A stretch of DNA of 64,000 nt from Semisulcospira habei (GCA_036245525.1 BTPG01000007.1:128899449-128963448); one strand, 5' to 3'. Positions 10,160 to 20,469 are shown, counted from the first letter of the stretch. Numbers and translations are program-made. The notes: generated by a model not told the origin, from the letters alone.

Positions 10160-10465
10160 AGATGTAATTTTAGTTAGAAATGAGAACCTGGGATCAGCTA
10201 GGGGTGTGCTTAAAAAATGTGTGCGATTTCGTTCTGCGGAATTAAAACTCAACTTCCAGGTCTATGCCTCAATGAATTACTCCGTCCTAGGAGCACTGAG
10301 GTAAATAAAGCCTGAAAAAGGCGAGACATAAAAAATTCCAGGAGATATATAATTCCTCAAGAGCTCGCGCATGGATCCTGATAAGCACACTATCAACAAC
10401 AAAAAAAGGAGGGGGGAGGGGGGCATGCATTAAATAGTAAATTAGTAAATTCACGTAAAGTCAGC
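10160..10465. other. No recognisable gene or repeat
   Basis: Nothing supported here. Confidence 0.35.
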
Positions 10466-10630
10466 AACCGGATAACGCCATTTAAAGAAGCATAGATCCT
10501 CATGAGTGCTAGCGTGAATCCTCACTAGCCCACAATTTTTTCTAAAAGAACACTTAGTAAAAAAAAAAAAAAAAAAAAAGCCAGCAAAAGGATCAAACCA
10601 TTGAAAGAAACACAGATCCTCATGAGCCCT
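10466..10630. repeat. Duplicated PAL-A left halves
   Basis: AAAGAAGCATAGATCCTCATGAG (10484) and AAAGAAACACAGATCCTCATGAG (10604) are each preceded by related flanks (CAACCGGATAACGCCATT; GCAAAAGGATCAAACCATT). Only the left arm plus flank was duplicated, about 118 bp apart, with a poly-A run between. Confidence 0.6.
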
Positions 10631-10756
10631 CGGAAAAGGATCATCTCTTTCAATTTTATAATTGAGGGAAAATGCATGCAAGCTCATGGAAGAGATATCG
10701 TGGGATATTGTTTCACTGTAAACGTAAAGCCAGAAAATGAACAAAACCGAAGTTCC

Positions 10757-10822
10757 GCAAGAGGCGTAGATCCTCATGAGCCCCCGCAATTGCGGGGGCT
10801 CATGAGGATCTACGCCTCTTGC
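10757..10822. repeat. PAL-A palindrome (CCCCCGC type), near perfect
   Basis: GCAAGAGGCGTAGATCCTCA pairs with TGAGGATCTACGCCTCTTGC; even the variant CGTAGA is matched by TCTACG. Loop AATT. Confidence 0.9.
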
Positions 10823-11306
10823 AGACACGCGAGGCGTCCTTAACCTGTATCCTGAAACCGATGTGCGTGTGTGGGGAAAAGAAGACACACACATATCTAC
10901 TGCAAAGCTGACTAATCTGTCCCGCTCACAGCATTGAATTACATGATCTTGAAGCAGACAGGCCAATTTATCTTCATGACATTGCGAGCTTTGTTCGTCG
11001 GGCTGGAGAGAAAAAGTGTCTCCTATCAACAAGACAGCACACGCACTTTATGGAAATGAAATCGTTAAACATTTGGAATGGAGTGGAATGAAAAGAAAAC
11101 TGTTGGGTTGTTTTTGGGGGGTTTTTTTTTGTCAGTAGTTAAGTTGGAAACACGCGGACAGACATACGCACAGAGACATAGTAAATCAGAACAGTATTCC
11201 TCTGTACAAAAAAATGGTGGGAACTGAACCAAACTGAAACTTTTTTTTTTTTTAAAGACAAAGACATCCGGCACGGGGGGGAAGGGGGGGGGGGTTATTA
11301 CAGAAA
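10823..11306. other. No gene recognised
   Basis: Short G-, T- and A-runs (11105-11130, 11240-11252, 11275-11293) and no recognisable element. Confidence 0.35.
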
Positions 11307-11331
11307 TAATAATATAATAATTGGCTTCATT

Positions 11332-11915
11332 GAGCATCATAGACAAAAAAGGCGGCACTGATGCAGATGTCAGAGCACGAATCGGTAAAGCCAGAGCAAC
11401 CTTTCTCCAGTTGAAAAAAGTGTGGAGTTCCAGAGAGCTGTCACAACACACCAAAGTCCGGATTTTCAACTCCAATGTAAAAGCAGTTCTCCTATATGGA
11501 GCAGAGACATGGAGATTGACAAAAACCACAGTCAACAGAGTACAGACCTTCATGAACAGTTGCCTTAGAAGAATTTTGAAAATCCACTGGCCAGAGAAGA
11601 TCAGCAACGTCAGACTCTGGGAGAGAACAGAGCAGATAACAGCAGAGAATGAAATTGGGCGAAGAAGATGGGGATGGATCGGTCACAGTCTGAGAAAGCC
11701 AGCTTCCAGTATCACTAGGCAGGCATTGTCATGGAACCCCCAGGGAAAGAGGAAAAGAGGTAGGCCGAGAAACTCCTGGCGTCGAGACCTCCAAGCAGAC
11801 ATCAAGAGACTGGGAACCACCTGGAGTAGAATCGAAGTTGAAGCACAGGACAGGAGTTGCTGGAGGTCTCTCGTCGACGGCCTATACCCGGGTAGGGGTA
11901 ACAGGCGTAAGTAAG
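11332..11915 (+). mobile_element. 5'-truncated LINE, 3' end (copy 2)
   Basis: Same element as 8628-9217, but in one uninterrupted frame from the 5' truncation to the stop after GRGNRRK (11912). Blocks seen: GGTDADVRARIGKARATFLQ, AVLLYGAETWRLTK, CLRRILKIHWPEKIS, RRRWGWIGHSLRK, KRKRGRPRNSWRRDL, SLVDGLYPGRG. It covers only the region after the RT catalytic motifs. The tail is (GTAA)n. A perfect 25 bp target-site duplication flanks it (11307-11331, 11916-11940), so insertion is recent. It lacks a promoter and RT core and is dead on arrival. Confidence 0.88.
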
Positions 11916-12087
11916 TAATAATATAATAATTGGCTTCATTCACTAGAAAGAGAGAAAGAAAAAACAACGACAAACACAATTCACTGACAGTTTAGCGAAT
12001 GACAATCTCTCCTCTGATCCCGCAAGCAAACTTACCTAATAGCTAATTGTGGCCCAAAGGCAAATTTCTTGTTCGGCACCCATTTAC

Positions 12088-12300
12088 TTAACCCTTTTAG
12101 CCCCAAGGTTCCATTTCCCAAATTTTGGAGGTGTTGCCTACGACTATGTACCAGCTGCAGGAGATGGCTTGACCATGATAATTCAAGGGTAGTGCCAGAT
12201 TAGCTTGGCGCCTTCAGGCGCCAAGCTAATCTGGCACTACCCTTGAATTATCATGGTCACGCGGTATCTTGCTGTAGGGATCCGGGGCTAAAAGGGTTAA
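12088..12300. mobile_element. MITE-B (B2), best full-length copy
   Basis: 213 bp with intact TTAA at both ends. Terminal repeat TTAACCCTTTTAGCCCC / GGGGCTAAAAGGGTTAA. Between the ends and the core the flanks keep only patchy complementarity (AGGAGATGG...). The core arms are almost perfectly complementary. Confidence 0.93.
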
Positions 12301-12458
12301 CCCATCATAACCCACCTCACCCAATCCCACACACACACAAGAAGCAAATCTCACTTCGTCTGGACGCCATACGAAAACTCTTGTAAACTCAATGTGCATC
12401 CCCTGTTGTCACTCCTCGCCTATGCTTGAGATTCTAGTGCAACACAGCAATTCTTTTT

Positions 12459-12645
12459 GTGATTTTCACATCACAACATTCAGACCAAAAAGGTGACTGC
12501 CGAGCGTGTAACATTCTGAGAGGAACCCAAGGAAGAACGAAACACGCTTGGAAAACACAGGTACGACACAAATGTGTTGCAAATGCCCTTTCTAAGCGTG
12601 TTTCTTTCTTCGTTGGGTTCTTCTCTTTCACATCACAGTACAGTG
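12459..12645. mobile_element. FB-C foldback, copy 2
   Basis: Outer ATTCAGACCAAAAAGGTGACTG; arms GAACCCAAGGAAGAACGAAA/CGCTTGG against CTAAGCGTGTTTCTTTCTTCG/TTGGGTTCTTC. Confidence 0.75.
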
Positions 12646-13012
12646 CAAAACAGTGTGGCTACAAGTAACAAGTAGTCATGACAACAAACATCTCAGTACA
12701 TAATAACAATAGCATAAACGGCTACAGGACACCAACACCACCACCCCTCCCCTCCACATCCCATAAGATGCTGGTGTATGGAGGCAGACTTCACATGCTC
12801 AACAGCCGCGCATAATCGATGCTACTCCGTACTTGTTAGCATCCGATTGCAGAAACACCGGCGTCGCTCTATCGACCGCAACCTCAACACCGATCACCTC
12901 CGTTTTTGAGTGCCACTATAGTCCAGACCTGAGCAAATGTACACTGAGGACCCGCGGAACGGAAAAAGCGCAGTACGGTCGAGCCACAAATCGGTGCCTT
13001 CGTATCTCTTGT

Positions 13013-13245
13013 TTAACCCATATTATCATACTGGGGCTAAAAGCTTCAAATTTGTACACTGCCATATATGCAAGATACACGATAGTAATTACAGATAAGG
13101 ATATAGACCGATGGCTTTAGTTCAAGGGTGGTGCCAGAATAGCTTGGCGCCTAGAGGCGCCAAGCTATTTTGGCACTACCTTTGAACTATTTTAGCCAAA
13201 CTTATTTCACACACTGGTCAGTGGTGTATTCCGAATAATGGTTAA
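13013..13245. mobile_element. MITE-B (B3), full length
   Basis: 233 bp from TTAACCCATATTATCATACTG to CCGAATAATGGTTAA. The core is at about 13119-13190. Its right TTAA is shared with the following MITE-H. Confidence 0.85.
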
Positions 13246-13317
13246 AGTGCCATTACGCATACATATGAAGACACATTTCAGCACCGTTTGTGTTTGTCAG
13301 GCCTTTGTAAACACACC

Positions 13318-15006
13318 AACAAGCTCCATGACCTCTTTCTCTGCTGCTGGGAGGAAGGAACACTACCAAAAGATCTCCGTGATGCAGTCGTTATCACCCT
13401 GTACAAGAACAAAGGCGAGAAGTCTGACTGTTCCAACTATCGGGGAATTACCCTGCTGTCCATTGCTGGGAAAATCCTTGCAAGGCTGCTCCTGAATCGG
13501 CTGGTACCTGCCATCGCTGAAGACCAACTCCCAGAGGGCCAGTGTGGCTTCAGAGCAAACAGGAGCACCACCGATATGGTCTTTGTGCTGAGACAGCTAC
13601 ATGAGAAGTGCCGCGAGCAGAACAAAGGGCTGTACGTAACATTTGTCGACCTAACAAAAGCGTTCGACACTGTGAGCAGGCAAGGCATGTGGCAGATCCT
13701 GGAGCGACTTGGCTGTCCCCCAAAGTTCCTCAACATGATTGTCCAGCTACACGAGGACCAGCAAGGCCAGGTCAGACTCAACAATGACCTCTCAGAACCA
13801 TTCCCTATTCTCAACGGCGTAAAGCAGGGCTGCGTGCTGGCACCGACCCTCTTCACCATCTTTTTTAGCATGATGTTAAAGCAGGCCACAGTGGACCTCG
13901 ATGATGACGATGCAGTGTACATCAGGTATCGTCTCGATGGCAGCCTGTTCAACCTCAGACGACTGCAGGCCCACACGAAAACCCTAGACCAACTGATTCG
14001 TGAGCTGCTTTTTGCTGATGATGCTGCCCTCGTTGCACACACAGAGAGAGCCCTGCAGCGCATCACGTCTTGCTTCGCAGATGCTGCCCAGCTCTTTGGA
14101 CTCGAGGTCAGTCTGAAAAAGACAGAGGTCCTCCATCAGCCGGCACCCAAGACAGTGTATCGCCCTCCTCACATCACCATTGGCGAGTCTGAACTAAAGT
14201 CAGTGCACCAGTTTACTTACCTTGGCTGCATTATCACGTCGGACGCCAAGCTGGACAAGGAGCTTGACAGCAGGCTGGCAAAAGCGAACAGCGCTTTCGG
14301 GCGACTATTCAAGCGGGTGTGGCGCAATCAACAGCTGAAAAAAAGGCACCAAGATCAGCGTGTACAGAGCTGTGGTCCTCACCACCCTGCTGTATGGTTC
14401 CGAGTCCTGGGCCCTCTACCGCAGCCAACGACTCCTCGAACGCTTCCACCAGCGCTGCCTGCGTACCATCCTGGGCATTCACTGGAGTGACTATGTCACC
14501 AACGTCGAGGTCCTTGAACAGGCTGAAACTGTGAGCATCGAGGCTTTGCTGCTGCGGACACAGCTCCGCTGGGCGGGGCATGTCTCCAGGATGGAGGATC
14601 ATCACCTACCAAAGATCACCCTGTTCGGCGAGCTTGCTACTGGACACCGTGACAGAGGGGCACCAAAGAAGAGATACAAAGACTGTCTCAAGAAGTCACT
14701 TAGTGCCTGCCAAATCGACCACCACCAGTGGTCTTCGCTTGCTGCGGACCGTGACACCTGGCGCTCCACCATTTACAAGGCAGCTGTCTCCTTTGAGGAC
14801 TCTCGCAGAGCTAGCCTTAAGGACAAGCGGCTCAGGAGAAAAAACAGAGATGCCGCAGCTCAGAACCCTGGCCATACCTTCCCCTGCAGCCACTGCGGTC
14901 GAACCTGCCTGTTTCGGATTGGCCTCCGCAGCCACGAACAAGCCTGCAGACGTCGTGGGCAACTCCTATAAAATCTTCGTTCGCGAAGTCAAGCCAAGAA
15001 GAAGAA
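13318..15006 (+). mobile_element. LINE, 5'-truncated, with reverse transcriptase
   Basis: A non-LTR retrotransposon cut off within the RT region and flanked by an 11 bp target-site duplication GTAAACACACC (13307-13317, 15007-15017). RT motifs in order: LYKNKG and YRGITLLS; GFRANRSTTDM; VDLTKAFDTVSR (catalytic Asp); GVKQGCVLAPTLF; FADDAALVA (catalytic DD, with F instead of the usual Y); FTYLGCIITSD. After the RT come LLYGSESW, LRWAGHVSRM and, at the C-terminus, CSHCGRTCLFRIGLRSHEQAC, which fits a C-x2-C-x12-H-x3-C zinc knuckle. The reading frame shifts by one at an A7 run (14338-14344), so the copy is inactive. The endonuclease domain is lost. It belongs to the APE-type LINEs; I do not assign a clade firmly. 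Confidence 0.92.
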
Positions 15007-15222
15007 GTAAACACACCTAATGAACTTGAACAGCAGTCTGGATATGCAGCAAAAGCACAAGTATAACCACACTTATTTGTTCTGCGCAGCCGTTAGCGTG
15101 GCAATCTACCTTCGGCTGTTTCTCGTACTGAAAGCGTTGTATTTATAGAACGGAGTGGAGTCATTGTCCGGTTACTTGATATAAAGACGACGTGTGCTGA
15201 ACAGGATTGTCCTGTGTCTAAA

Positions 15223-15950
15223 TGAAACGAGTCCGAAATAGCTCAAGCGGTTAAGCGTCGAGATGAGCAAAAGGAATCGCCGGGTCGTGGGTTCGAGTCC
15301 CCTCCCGGCCACGGTAGCTGGACTCGCAATCCAAGGAAAAAATTGATTGATTGATTGTACATTGCTTAACGTCCCGACAGCAACAAGGCTTTCTCAGGAC
15401 GTGCCTGCACTGCTTGTGAAAAAAAACAACCAACTAAACAGAACATTGAATGTATGTCGCCAGCCGGTCAAACACATTAAATAAACCTAACACATGGGGC
15501 CTAAATAAAGCTAAGACCATTTAGCAACACACATCCAATATCAAGAGCTACAGGCAGTGCAGACAGTAGGGAGAGTTTAAAAAAGGCAAATACAGGTGAA
15601 TGGACCTCGGGTAGACAGAAACACATGCCCCAGAATAGAGAGAAAACCCCACCCTGTGGGGCTGACCAGGGTGACCCTGGGAACTAAAAAATACCTAACC
15701 CCACCCAAGTCCCCCAGGGCAGACCCGGGTGGGGTTCCAAGGAAAAAAGACGGGCTTGTTCTACAGCATGGCCGTTGAAGGTCCTGGTAAATCAAAATGG
15801 CACAGTTGCAGTGGGCCTGAAGTGATCAGTGTTCAGGTTGTACTCCATAGGCAATAAATTTTCCCTGTCCCCCATAACCCGCCCGTCAGGGCCGTCCATT
15901 ATCACTTCGGTGCCGTGGACGTTAAACCCCAAACTAACCAACCAAGAACT
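15223..15950 (+). mobile_element. tRNA-derived SINE, split by SINE-2
   Basis: The 5' head carries Pol III promoter boxes: box A TAGCTCAAGCGG (15239-15250) and a consensus box B GGTTCGAGTCC (15290-15300). The 3' part (15749-15950) ends GACGTTAAACCCCAAACTAACCAACC, and a diverged copy of this 3' part occurs at 44396-44567. A 19 bp duplication GGATTGTCCTGTGTCTAAA flanks the unit (15204-15222, 15951-15969). Confidence 0.85.
15343..15735 (-). mobile_element. SINE-2, copy 1, inside the tRNA-SINE
   Basis: Flanked by the 13 bp duplication TCCAAGGAAAAAA (15330-15342, 15736-15748). On the minus strand it begins AACCCCACCCGGGTCTGCCC and ends with GGACGTTAAGCAATGTACAA followed by (TCAA)n. About 390 bp; no frame of note. 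No tRNA boxes are obvious at its 5' end. Confidence 0.85.
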
Positions 15951-16059
15951 GGATTGTCCTGTGTCTAAACGCACCACAGCTAGACCTGTGTGCAGCGTTT
16001 CGTAACCATCTGTTACAGAAGTGTATCTTTGAACAGTTACTGACGGCAGTAGTGGGCCT

Positions 16060-16273
16060 TTAATTCATTCAGCCCTGACGCACTACAGCAAAAGATTGGT
16101 CGACCATGATAATTCAAGGGTAGTGCCAGATTAGCTTGGCGCCGACAGGCGCCAAGCTAATCTGGCACTACCCTTGAATTATCATGGTCGATCCATCTCC
16201 TGCAACAGGTGCGTAGTCGTTAGATGACGCCTCCAAATTTTGGGAAATACGTGCGCCGAGCTGAATGAGTTAA
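16060..16273. mobile_element. MITE-B (B2), full length
   Basis: TTAATTCATTCAGCCCTGACG to GCTGAATGAGTTAA. The core is near perfect, around GGCGCCGACAGGCGCC. It abuts MITE-H through one TTAA. Confidence 0.88.
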
Positions 16274-16374
16274 GAAAAACATACCCGTACGCCTGTATAC
16301 CTGGCAAAACTCAGCCCCTTCACTGTATTGTTTCGTAACATGTTAGAAATATATTATACCCTTAACTCAGGAGA

Positions 16375-16450
16375 GGGCTCGACCATGATAATTCAAGGGT
16401 AGTGCCAGATTAGCTTGGCGCCGACATGGCTCGATCGACCATGATCGAGC
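16375..16450. repeat. MITE-B core, left arm plus duplicated flank
   Basis: GGCTCGACCATGATAATTCA...TTGGCGCCGACA followed by TGGCTCGATCGACCATGATCGAGCC. The right arm is missing and its place is taken by a new small inverted repeat. Confidence 0.6.
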
Positions 16451-16466
16451 CATTCTTCTGCCGAAG

Positions 16467-16506
16467 GGCGACTGCAGGGACTTGTGAGGATCTGCGCCTC
16501 TTGCAG
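16467..16506. repeat. PAL-A right half
   Basis: CTGCAGGGACTTGTGAGGAT then CTGCGCCTCTTGC. No left arm. Confidence 0.6.
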
Positions 16507-16721
16507 ATGGAAAGACCAACAGCCTGACGCTAGGGAGCCGCAAGCAGCGCTCGTCAATCAATTCATGTCCGCCCAGGCGATTCCTCTGTGCCAGAAGACT
16601 GGTAATCAAACTGCACAATGGCTGTCTTTTCACAGTCATCATCTTATCTCTCCGTCGATCGCTTATTTTTTTTTTTTTTTTTTTCTTCTTTATTTTCTTT
16701 TCGAGACAGGCCCTTTCCATG

Positions 16722-16790
16722 TGCAAGGGACACAGCTTTACATCAGCCCCTGCATTCGCAGGGGGTTTGATGTGAACCTGTGTCCCTTGC
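16722..16790. repeat. PAL-A palindrome with co-varied arms
   Basis: The outer arm reads GCAAGGGACACAG instead of GCAAGAGGCATAG, and the right arm reads CTGTGTCCCTTGC, so both changes are compensated. TTTACATCA pairs with TGATGTGAA. Confidence 0.85.
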
Positions 16791-16879
16791 TAGGCGTGAT
16801 CGAGTCACTTTGTCCTCATACATTTAATGAGTGTACCATTCCATCGGTGGCTTGGCTGCGCGACAGACTTTTTCCACGT

Positions 16880-16945
16880 GCAAGAGACATAGATTCACAT
16901 GGGCCCCTGCAATGGCAGGGGCTCATGTGAATCTGTGTCTCTTGC
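16880..16945. repeat. PAL-A palindrome (CACATG variant)
   Basis: AGATTCACATGGGCCCC pairs with GGGGCTCATGTGAATCT. Confidence 0.88.
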
Positions 16946-17057
16946 TAAGCAGGACCTGCTCCTGCCGTTCCTCGTCCTATGGCTGTTATTCCGTTTGCGG
17001 TTTCTCGGTTTTCTCTACGTGTGTGAGCGGGGGGAAAAAAGCGGCGTCATAGTCTGT

Positions 17058-17160
17058 GCAAATAAAATAAATAAATAAATAAATATCATGGTAGGTAGGT
17101 TGGTTGGCGGGCGGGCAAGCGGGCAGGCGAGCGAGCTGGCTGGATGAATGGATGGCAGAA
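17058..17160. repeat. Drifting tetranucleotide repeat
   Basis: A 4 bp period continues while the unit changes: AAAT, AGGT, TGGT, GGGC, AGGC, GAGC, TGGC, TGGA/TGAA. Confidence 0.6.
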
Positions 17161-17469
17161 GAAAATAAAGCAAGCACTGCTGAATAATTCAATGATTTGC
17201 ATTTCTTACGATTGACGAATCAGCATTTTAAAACTATTGGCGCGTCACACATAATTGTTCCCTGTAATGAAGGCTGATTAATTAACTGAATTATTATTTT
17301 ACGGCTCAAAATCAAAATGGAAATAACTGTCGCAATATCAGATGCGTAACACCAAAAGTTAATGAGCTTTTTTTTTTTTATAATGTGGCTAAAAGACATT
17401 TTAATTAAAATTTAATGGAAATGTATTGTTCACACCTTATGCTAAAGCTCAACAATAAAAACCTAAAGA
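17161..17469. other. No gene; AT-rich
   Basis: AT-rich stretch without repeats shared with the window. Confidence 0.4.
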
Positions 17470-17549
17470 CCCTATTTGGTACTATAATGTCGCTTGCATA
17501 TGGCAGTGCACAAATTTGAAGCTTTTAGCCTCAGTATGATATGGGTTAA
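17470..17549. mobile_element. MITE-B (B3), right flank only
   Basis: GGCAGTGCACAAATTTGAAG, CTTTTAGCCTCAGTATGATA and GGGTTAA match the right ends at 5179 and 38780. The core is absent. Confidence 0.7.
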
Positions 17550-17578
17550 AGTGATTACACCAATACCTCATTTTGCCC

Positions 17579-17650
17579 AGGGGGTGGCGGTGGAGGTGGC
17601 GGTAGGGGTGGTAGGGTGGAGGCGGGTGGTGGTGGAGGTGGTAGTGGTGG
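17579..17650. repeat. GGT/GGA-rich minisatellite
   Basis: Repeated GGTGGC, GGTAGG and GGTGGA units. G-quadruplex formation is plausible on the plus strand. Confidence 0.6.
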
Positions 17651-17705
17651 CTTTGAACATTATGTCTACTTTGCCAACTTGTTAGCCTATCATTCAAATC
17701 GGTGA

Positions 17706-17796
17706 TTAACCCTTTGCGCAGCGGTAGCGGTTTATGTCGCGATGATTCCTGTAGGAATCATCGCGACAAAAACCGCTACCGACACGCAAAGGGTTA
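17706..17796. mobile_element. MITE-D, full-length 91 bp palindrome
   Basis: TTAACCCTTTGCG and CGCAAAGGGTTAA ends with intact TTAA. Arms GGTAGCGG...GTCGCGATGATTCCT and AGGAATCATCGCGAC...CCGCTACC leave a loop of about 2 bp. The whole element is one hairpin. Confidence 0.88.
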
Positions 17797-18228
17797 ACAC
17801 ATTGCAGACTTTGGGACACGCGGCATAAAGCCGTTCATCTAACACCAAACAATCAGGATACTACTATACTCAGTCCTACTTTATTAATGTTAAGCTTGTC
17901 ACGCATGAGGGGTGAGGTGGATTGAGCGCGTATGTGCTTTCCGAGCTCACAGATCACATCTTGTACGCACCGAGCTGCACACTGACCTCCACTTTCATTC
18001 AAACAAGACGGGTGGTAAATTGCTCATACCCGCTTTTTGCTCATAATTGCATCAACAACAATAGAGTCGGCATTTTGCGTGAAAATCTCCGCGCCACTGG
18101 CAATCTCTCTTCCGTAGAGTGGCCGACAGCAGTTAGCAGTTAGGAAAATAATCCGGTGCACTGGAATCTCTCGACAAACTCGACAAACCCTCGACTAGGT
18201 CTCGTGTAAATGGACTCGACACGTGCCA
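17797..18228. other. No recognisable gene or repeat
   Basis: Nothing supported here. Confidence 0.35.
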
Positions 18229-18286
18229 GCGAGAGGCATAGACTCGCTGCAACTGCAGGGGCTCATGAGAATCTATGCCTTTCGCA
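18229..18286. repeat. PAL-A, left inner stem deleted
   Basis: GCGAGAGGCATAGACTCG then CTGCAACTGCAGGGGCTCAT...CTATGCCTTTCGC. The outer end change GCGAGAGG/CTTTCGC is partly compensated. Confidence 0.75.
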
Positions 18287-18417
18287 GATTCATGGAAGAT
18301 GCGTTGGGACAAAATGTAACGCAACTCAGAAAATTCAACAGTACGCTCGATCACTGGTCTGACAGACCTTCAACAGGCAGCAACCTCAGTCGGCCCAAAT
18401 AATTATGGCAGCGAGAC

Positions 18418-18479
18418 CGCTAAGATTCTCACGGGCCCAAGCGGCTGCTGAGGCCCATTTGAATATATGACTCTCGCAC
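18418..18479. repeat. PAL-A, degraded
   Basis: AAGATTCTCACGGGCCCAAG and GGCCCATTTGAATATATGAC retain the outline. Confidence 0.55.
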
Positions 18480-18699
18480 ACGGAAAATGGGGTTACAAAA
18501 AATGTACTGCAACTCAGAAAAAGCAAGAGCGCCAAAGAAAATAACCTGTCTGTTCGAATAACACTATACGTCTTCATGAGGACGACTGTGGAAATTCGCG
18601 TGGAAATGAAGAGACAAGAGCCTTCGCTTGGTTTCCTTGAAACACACAGGCACATGGATGCATCCATCTACAAGGGGGAGGAGTCTACGGTGCTTGCCA

Positions 18700-18769
18700 G
18701 CAAGAGGCATAGATCCTCATGAGCTCCTGCGGCTGAAACCGCAGGGGTTAATGAGGGTCTATGCCTCAT
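18700..18769. repeat. PAL-A palindrome
   Basis: CAAGAGGCATAGATCCTCAT with GAGCTCCTGCGG/CCGCAGGGGTT inner stem and loop CTGAAA. Confidence 0.82.
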
Positions 18770-19404
18770 CATGATCAGTTCTATATTTGTTAGTTTGGGG
18801 TTGTTTGTTTTTTTTGTTTGTTTGTTGTTGCTTTTTTGGTTTTTTCTTCTTCTTCTTCTTCTATTTTTGTGGATGTGTGTGTGAGTGCGGGGGGGGGGGG
18901 GGGGGGGGGGTGGTGTTGTTGTTGGTGTTTTTTGTTTTTCTTTGTTGTTGTTTTGTTGTTTGTTTTTTGGGGGTGGTCTTTTCCCCCTCTTTTAGGCGTG
19001 TGTGTGTATGGGGGGGGGGGGGGGGGGGGGGGAATATTGGCGGTAAAGGAGGAGGCGATTTAATACGCTTAATACTCTCTATCCTACTTAAATACTAACC
19101 AATCTACAATCCTGTCTGAAGCTTGTTTAGTTCGTCAGTTGGATTGTTTCAGTCTTTCCACAGACTGGAGTTCTTGTACATTCTTATCCCTGCTAGCATT
19201 ATGTCCTGGCATTATTGTTTCAAGTGTGACCCAGTCCAACATAAGCACTCAGTGACGTCCAGAGACAAATAATATTGGAAGCGGAGACAGCAAAAAGCAT
19301 TGTTGTTGCCCGAGATAAGAAGTGTGATGCTGATGGACAAAAAACCTGGAACAGACCCCCACCCACCCCCTTTTATTTTTAATTTCGTCGAGATTTTAAA
19401 ATCC
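18770..19404. other. No gene; G- and T-rich low complexity
   Basis: Long G-runs at about 18890-18910 and 19011-19032 about 110 bp apart, within T/G-rich sequence. Confidence 0.5.
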
Positions 19405-19517
19405 TTTAGCGCCTTCTCTGCCGAGAAAAAAAAAACAAAAACGACCCAACTGCAAGAGACATTGATCATCATGAGCCCCCGCAGTTGCGGGGGCTCATGA
19501 GGATCTATGGCTCTTGC
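19405..19517. mobile_element. MITE-A, left part with PAL-A core (19452-19517)
   Basis: GCCTTCTCTGCCGAGAAAA resembles the MITE-A left end. The core CCCCCGCAGTTGCGGGGG is complete. The right flank after GCCGAGACC is lost. Confidence 0.7.
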
Positions 19518-19749
19518 CGAGACCAAATTCTATCCACGTACCTTGCCTGGTTGCTGCTTTGGTCGTTGAATGAACCCAGATTTCACAAACAAAAATTCGT
19601 CCGGTGGCAGTGTAGGAGTTCATTTTTAACACAGATAGCGGTAGACGGGTAGAGGATATTAATAATGTCTCAAGATACTCGCAGCCTAGAGGCTGACTGA
19701 GGGGACTGTTATCTCATAACACATCCACACATTTTCTCGGAAACTAGGA

Positions 19750-19834
19750 CTTGCCGTCGGTAGCGGTTTTTGTCGCGAGGATTCCTGCAAGGAATCCTCG
19801 CAACAAAAACCGCTGCCGACAGCCAAAGGGTTAA
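19750..19834. mobile_element. MITE-D, left end lost
   Basis: GTCGGTAGCGGTTTTTGTCG pairs with the CGCAACAAAAACCGCTGCCGAC arm. The right end AAAGGGTTAA is intact; the left TTAACCC is missing. Confidence 0.8.
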
Positions 19835-20214
19835 ACACAGCGCTGCATCTGAACTATCATGGTCGATTTGCACTTGCGCGCAGGATAATATGCGAACAAG
19901 TTGGTTCTTCAAAGCGAAAGGGGCACGTCTAACTTGCGTCCGATGCCTCAATTATTCATGGCAACTGAAACATCAACTGGGATCCTCTCTTGGCGGATTA
20001 CAGATCTACGCCACTGTGGGCACTCGCCGGCATCCTGATATAAATATCGATCTCCATCTTCTTGCGCCCCAGCAGTCTCAGGCGTCACAGAGGCCAAAAG
20101 AAAACTCCATCCATCTGCAACAGGCATAGATCGTCGAGCGCCTCTACTACTAATGTGAAGGCTCTTGAAGATGTATGCGAGCGTATATTTTAAACACGGA
20201 CAACTCCTTCGTTC
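19835..20214. other. No gene; remnant of MITE sequence
   Basis: CTGAACTATCATGGTCGATT (19850) is a MITE-B arm fragment, and GCAACAGGCATAGATCGTCG (20117) is a PAL-A-like fragment. Confidence 0.4.
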
Positions 20215-20462
20215 ACTCCGTTCAGTGCCGAGAAAATTGGAACACCACACAACTGCAAGAGGTATAGATCATCATGAGCCCCCCGCAACTGCTCATGAGG
20301 ATCTATGCCTCTTGCCGACATCGCTTTGAAGCGGGGAGGGGGGGGGGCTCATGAGGATCTATGCGTCTTGCTGACACCACTTTGAAACTATGTCCCTGAA
20401 GGGCTTTTTGGTGCTGAATTAACGAAGATTGCAGAAACACAGTCTGCGTCCGCTTGCACTCA
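20215..20462. mobile_element. MITE-A, degraded, PAL-A core plus extra right half
   Basis: GTTCAGTGCCGAGAAAATTG on the left; ACGAAGATTGCAGAAACACA and CTGCGTCCGCTTGCACT on the right match 3026-3323. The core at 20255-20315 is followed by a second right half (20340-20371), a duplication of one arm. Confidence 0.7.
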
Positions 20463-20469
20463 ACAAAGT

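Larger units (their letters stand above)
13242..16063. mobile_element. MITE-H split by nested insertions
   Basis: Segments 13242-13317, 15018-15222 and 15970-16063 together align with the uninterrupted MITE-H at 5854-6226, in order. A LINE and a SINE occupy the two gaps, each with target-site duplications. Both outer TTAA tetranucleotides are shared with flanking MITE-B copies. Confidence 0.8.

Noticed and set aside
10451..11032. 193-residue minus-strand frame and the recurring peptide DPHEPPQLRGLMRIYAS seen in many frames
   Set aside because: The peptide is PAL-A in translation; it appears wherever a PAL-A falls in an open frame.
13437..14066. 209-residue minus-strand frame
   Set aside because: Antisense shadow of the LINE reverse transcriptase, whose catalytic motifs are clear on the plus strand.
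15231..15312. Functional tRNA gene
   Set aside because: Consensus box A and B, but it is the head of an insertion with a 19 bp target duplication and SINE-type 3' sequence, and no clean cloverleaf was found.
18787..19098. Hydrophobic F/V/C-rich frames
   Set aside because: Translation of T/G-rich low-complexity DNA with two poly-G runs.
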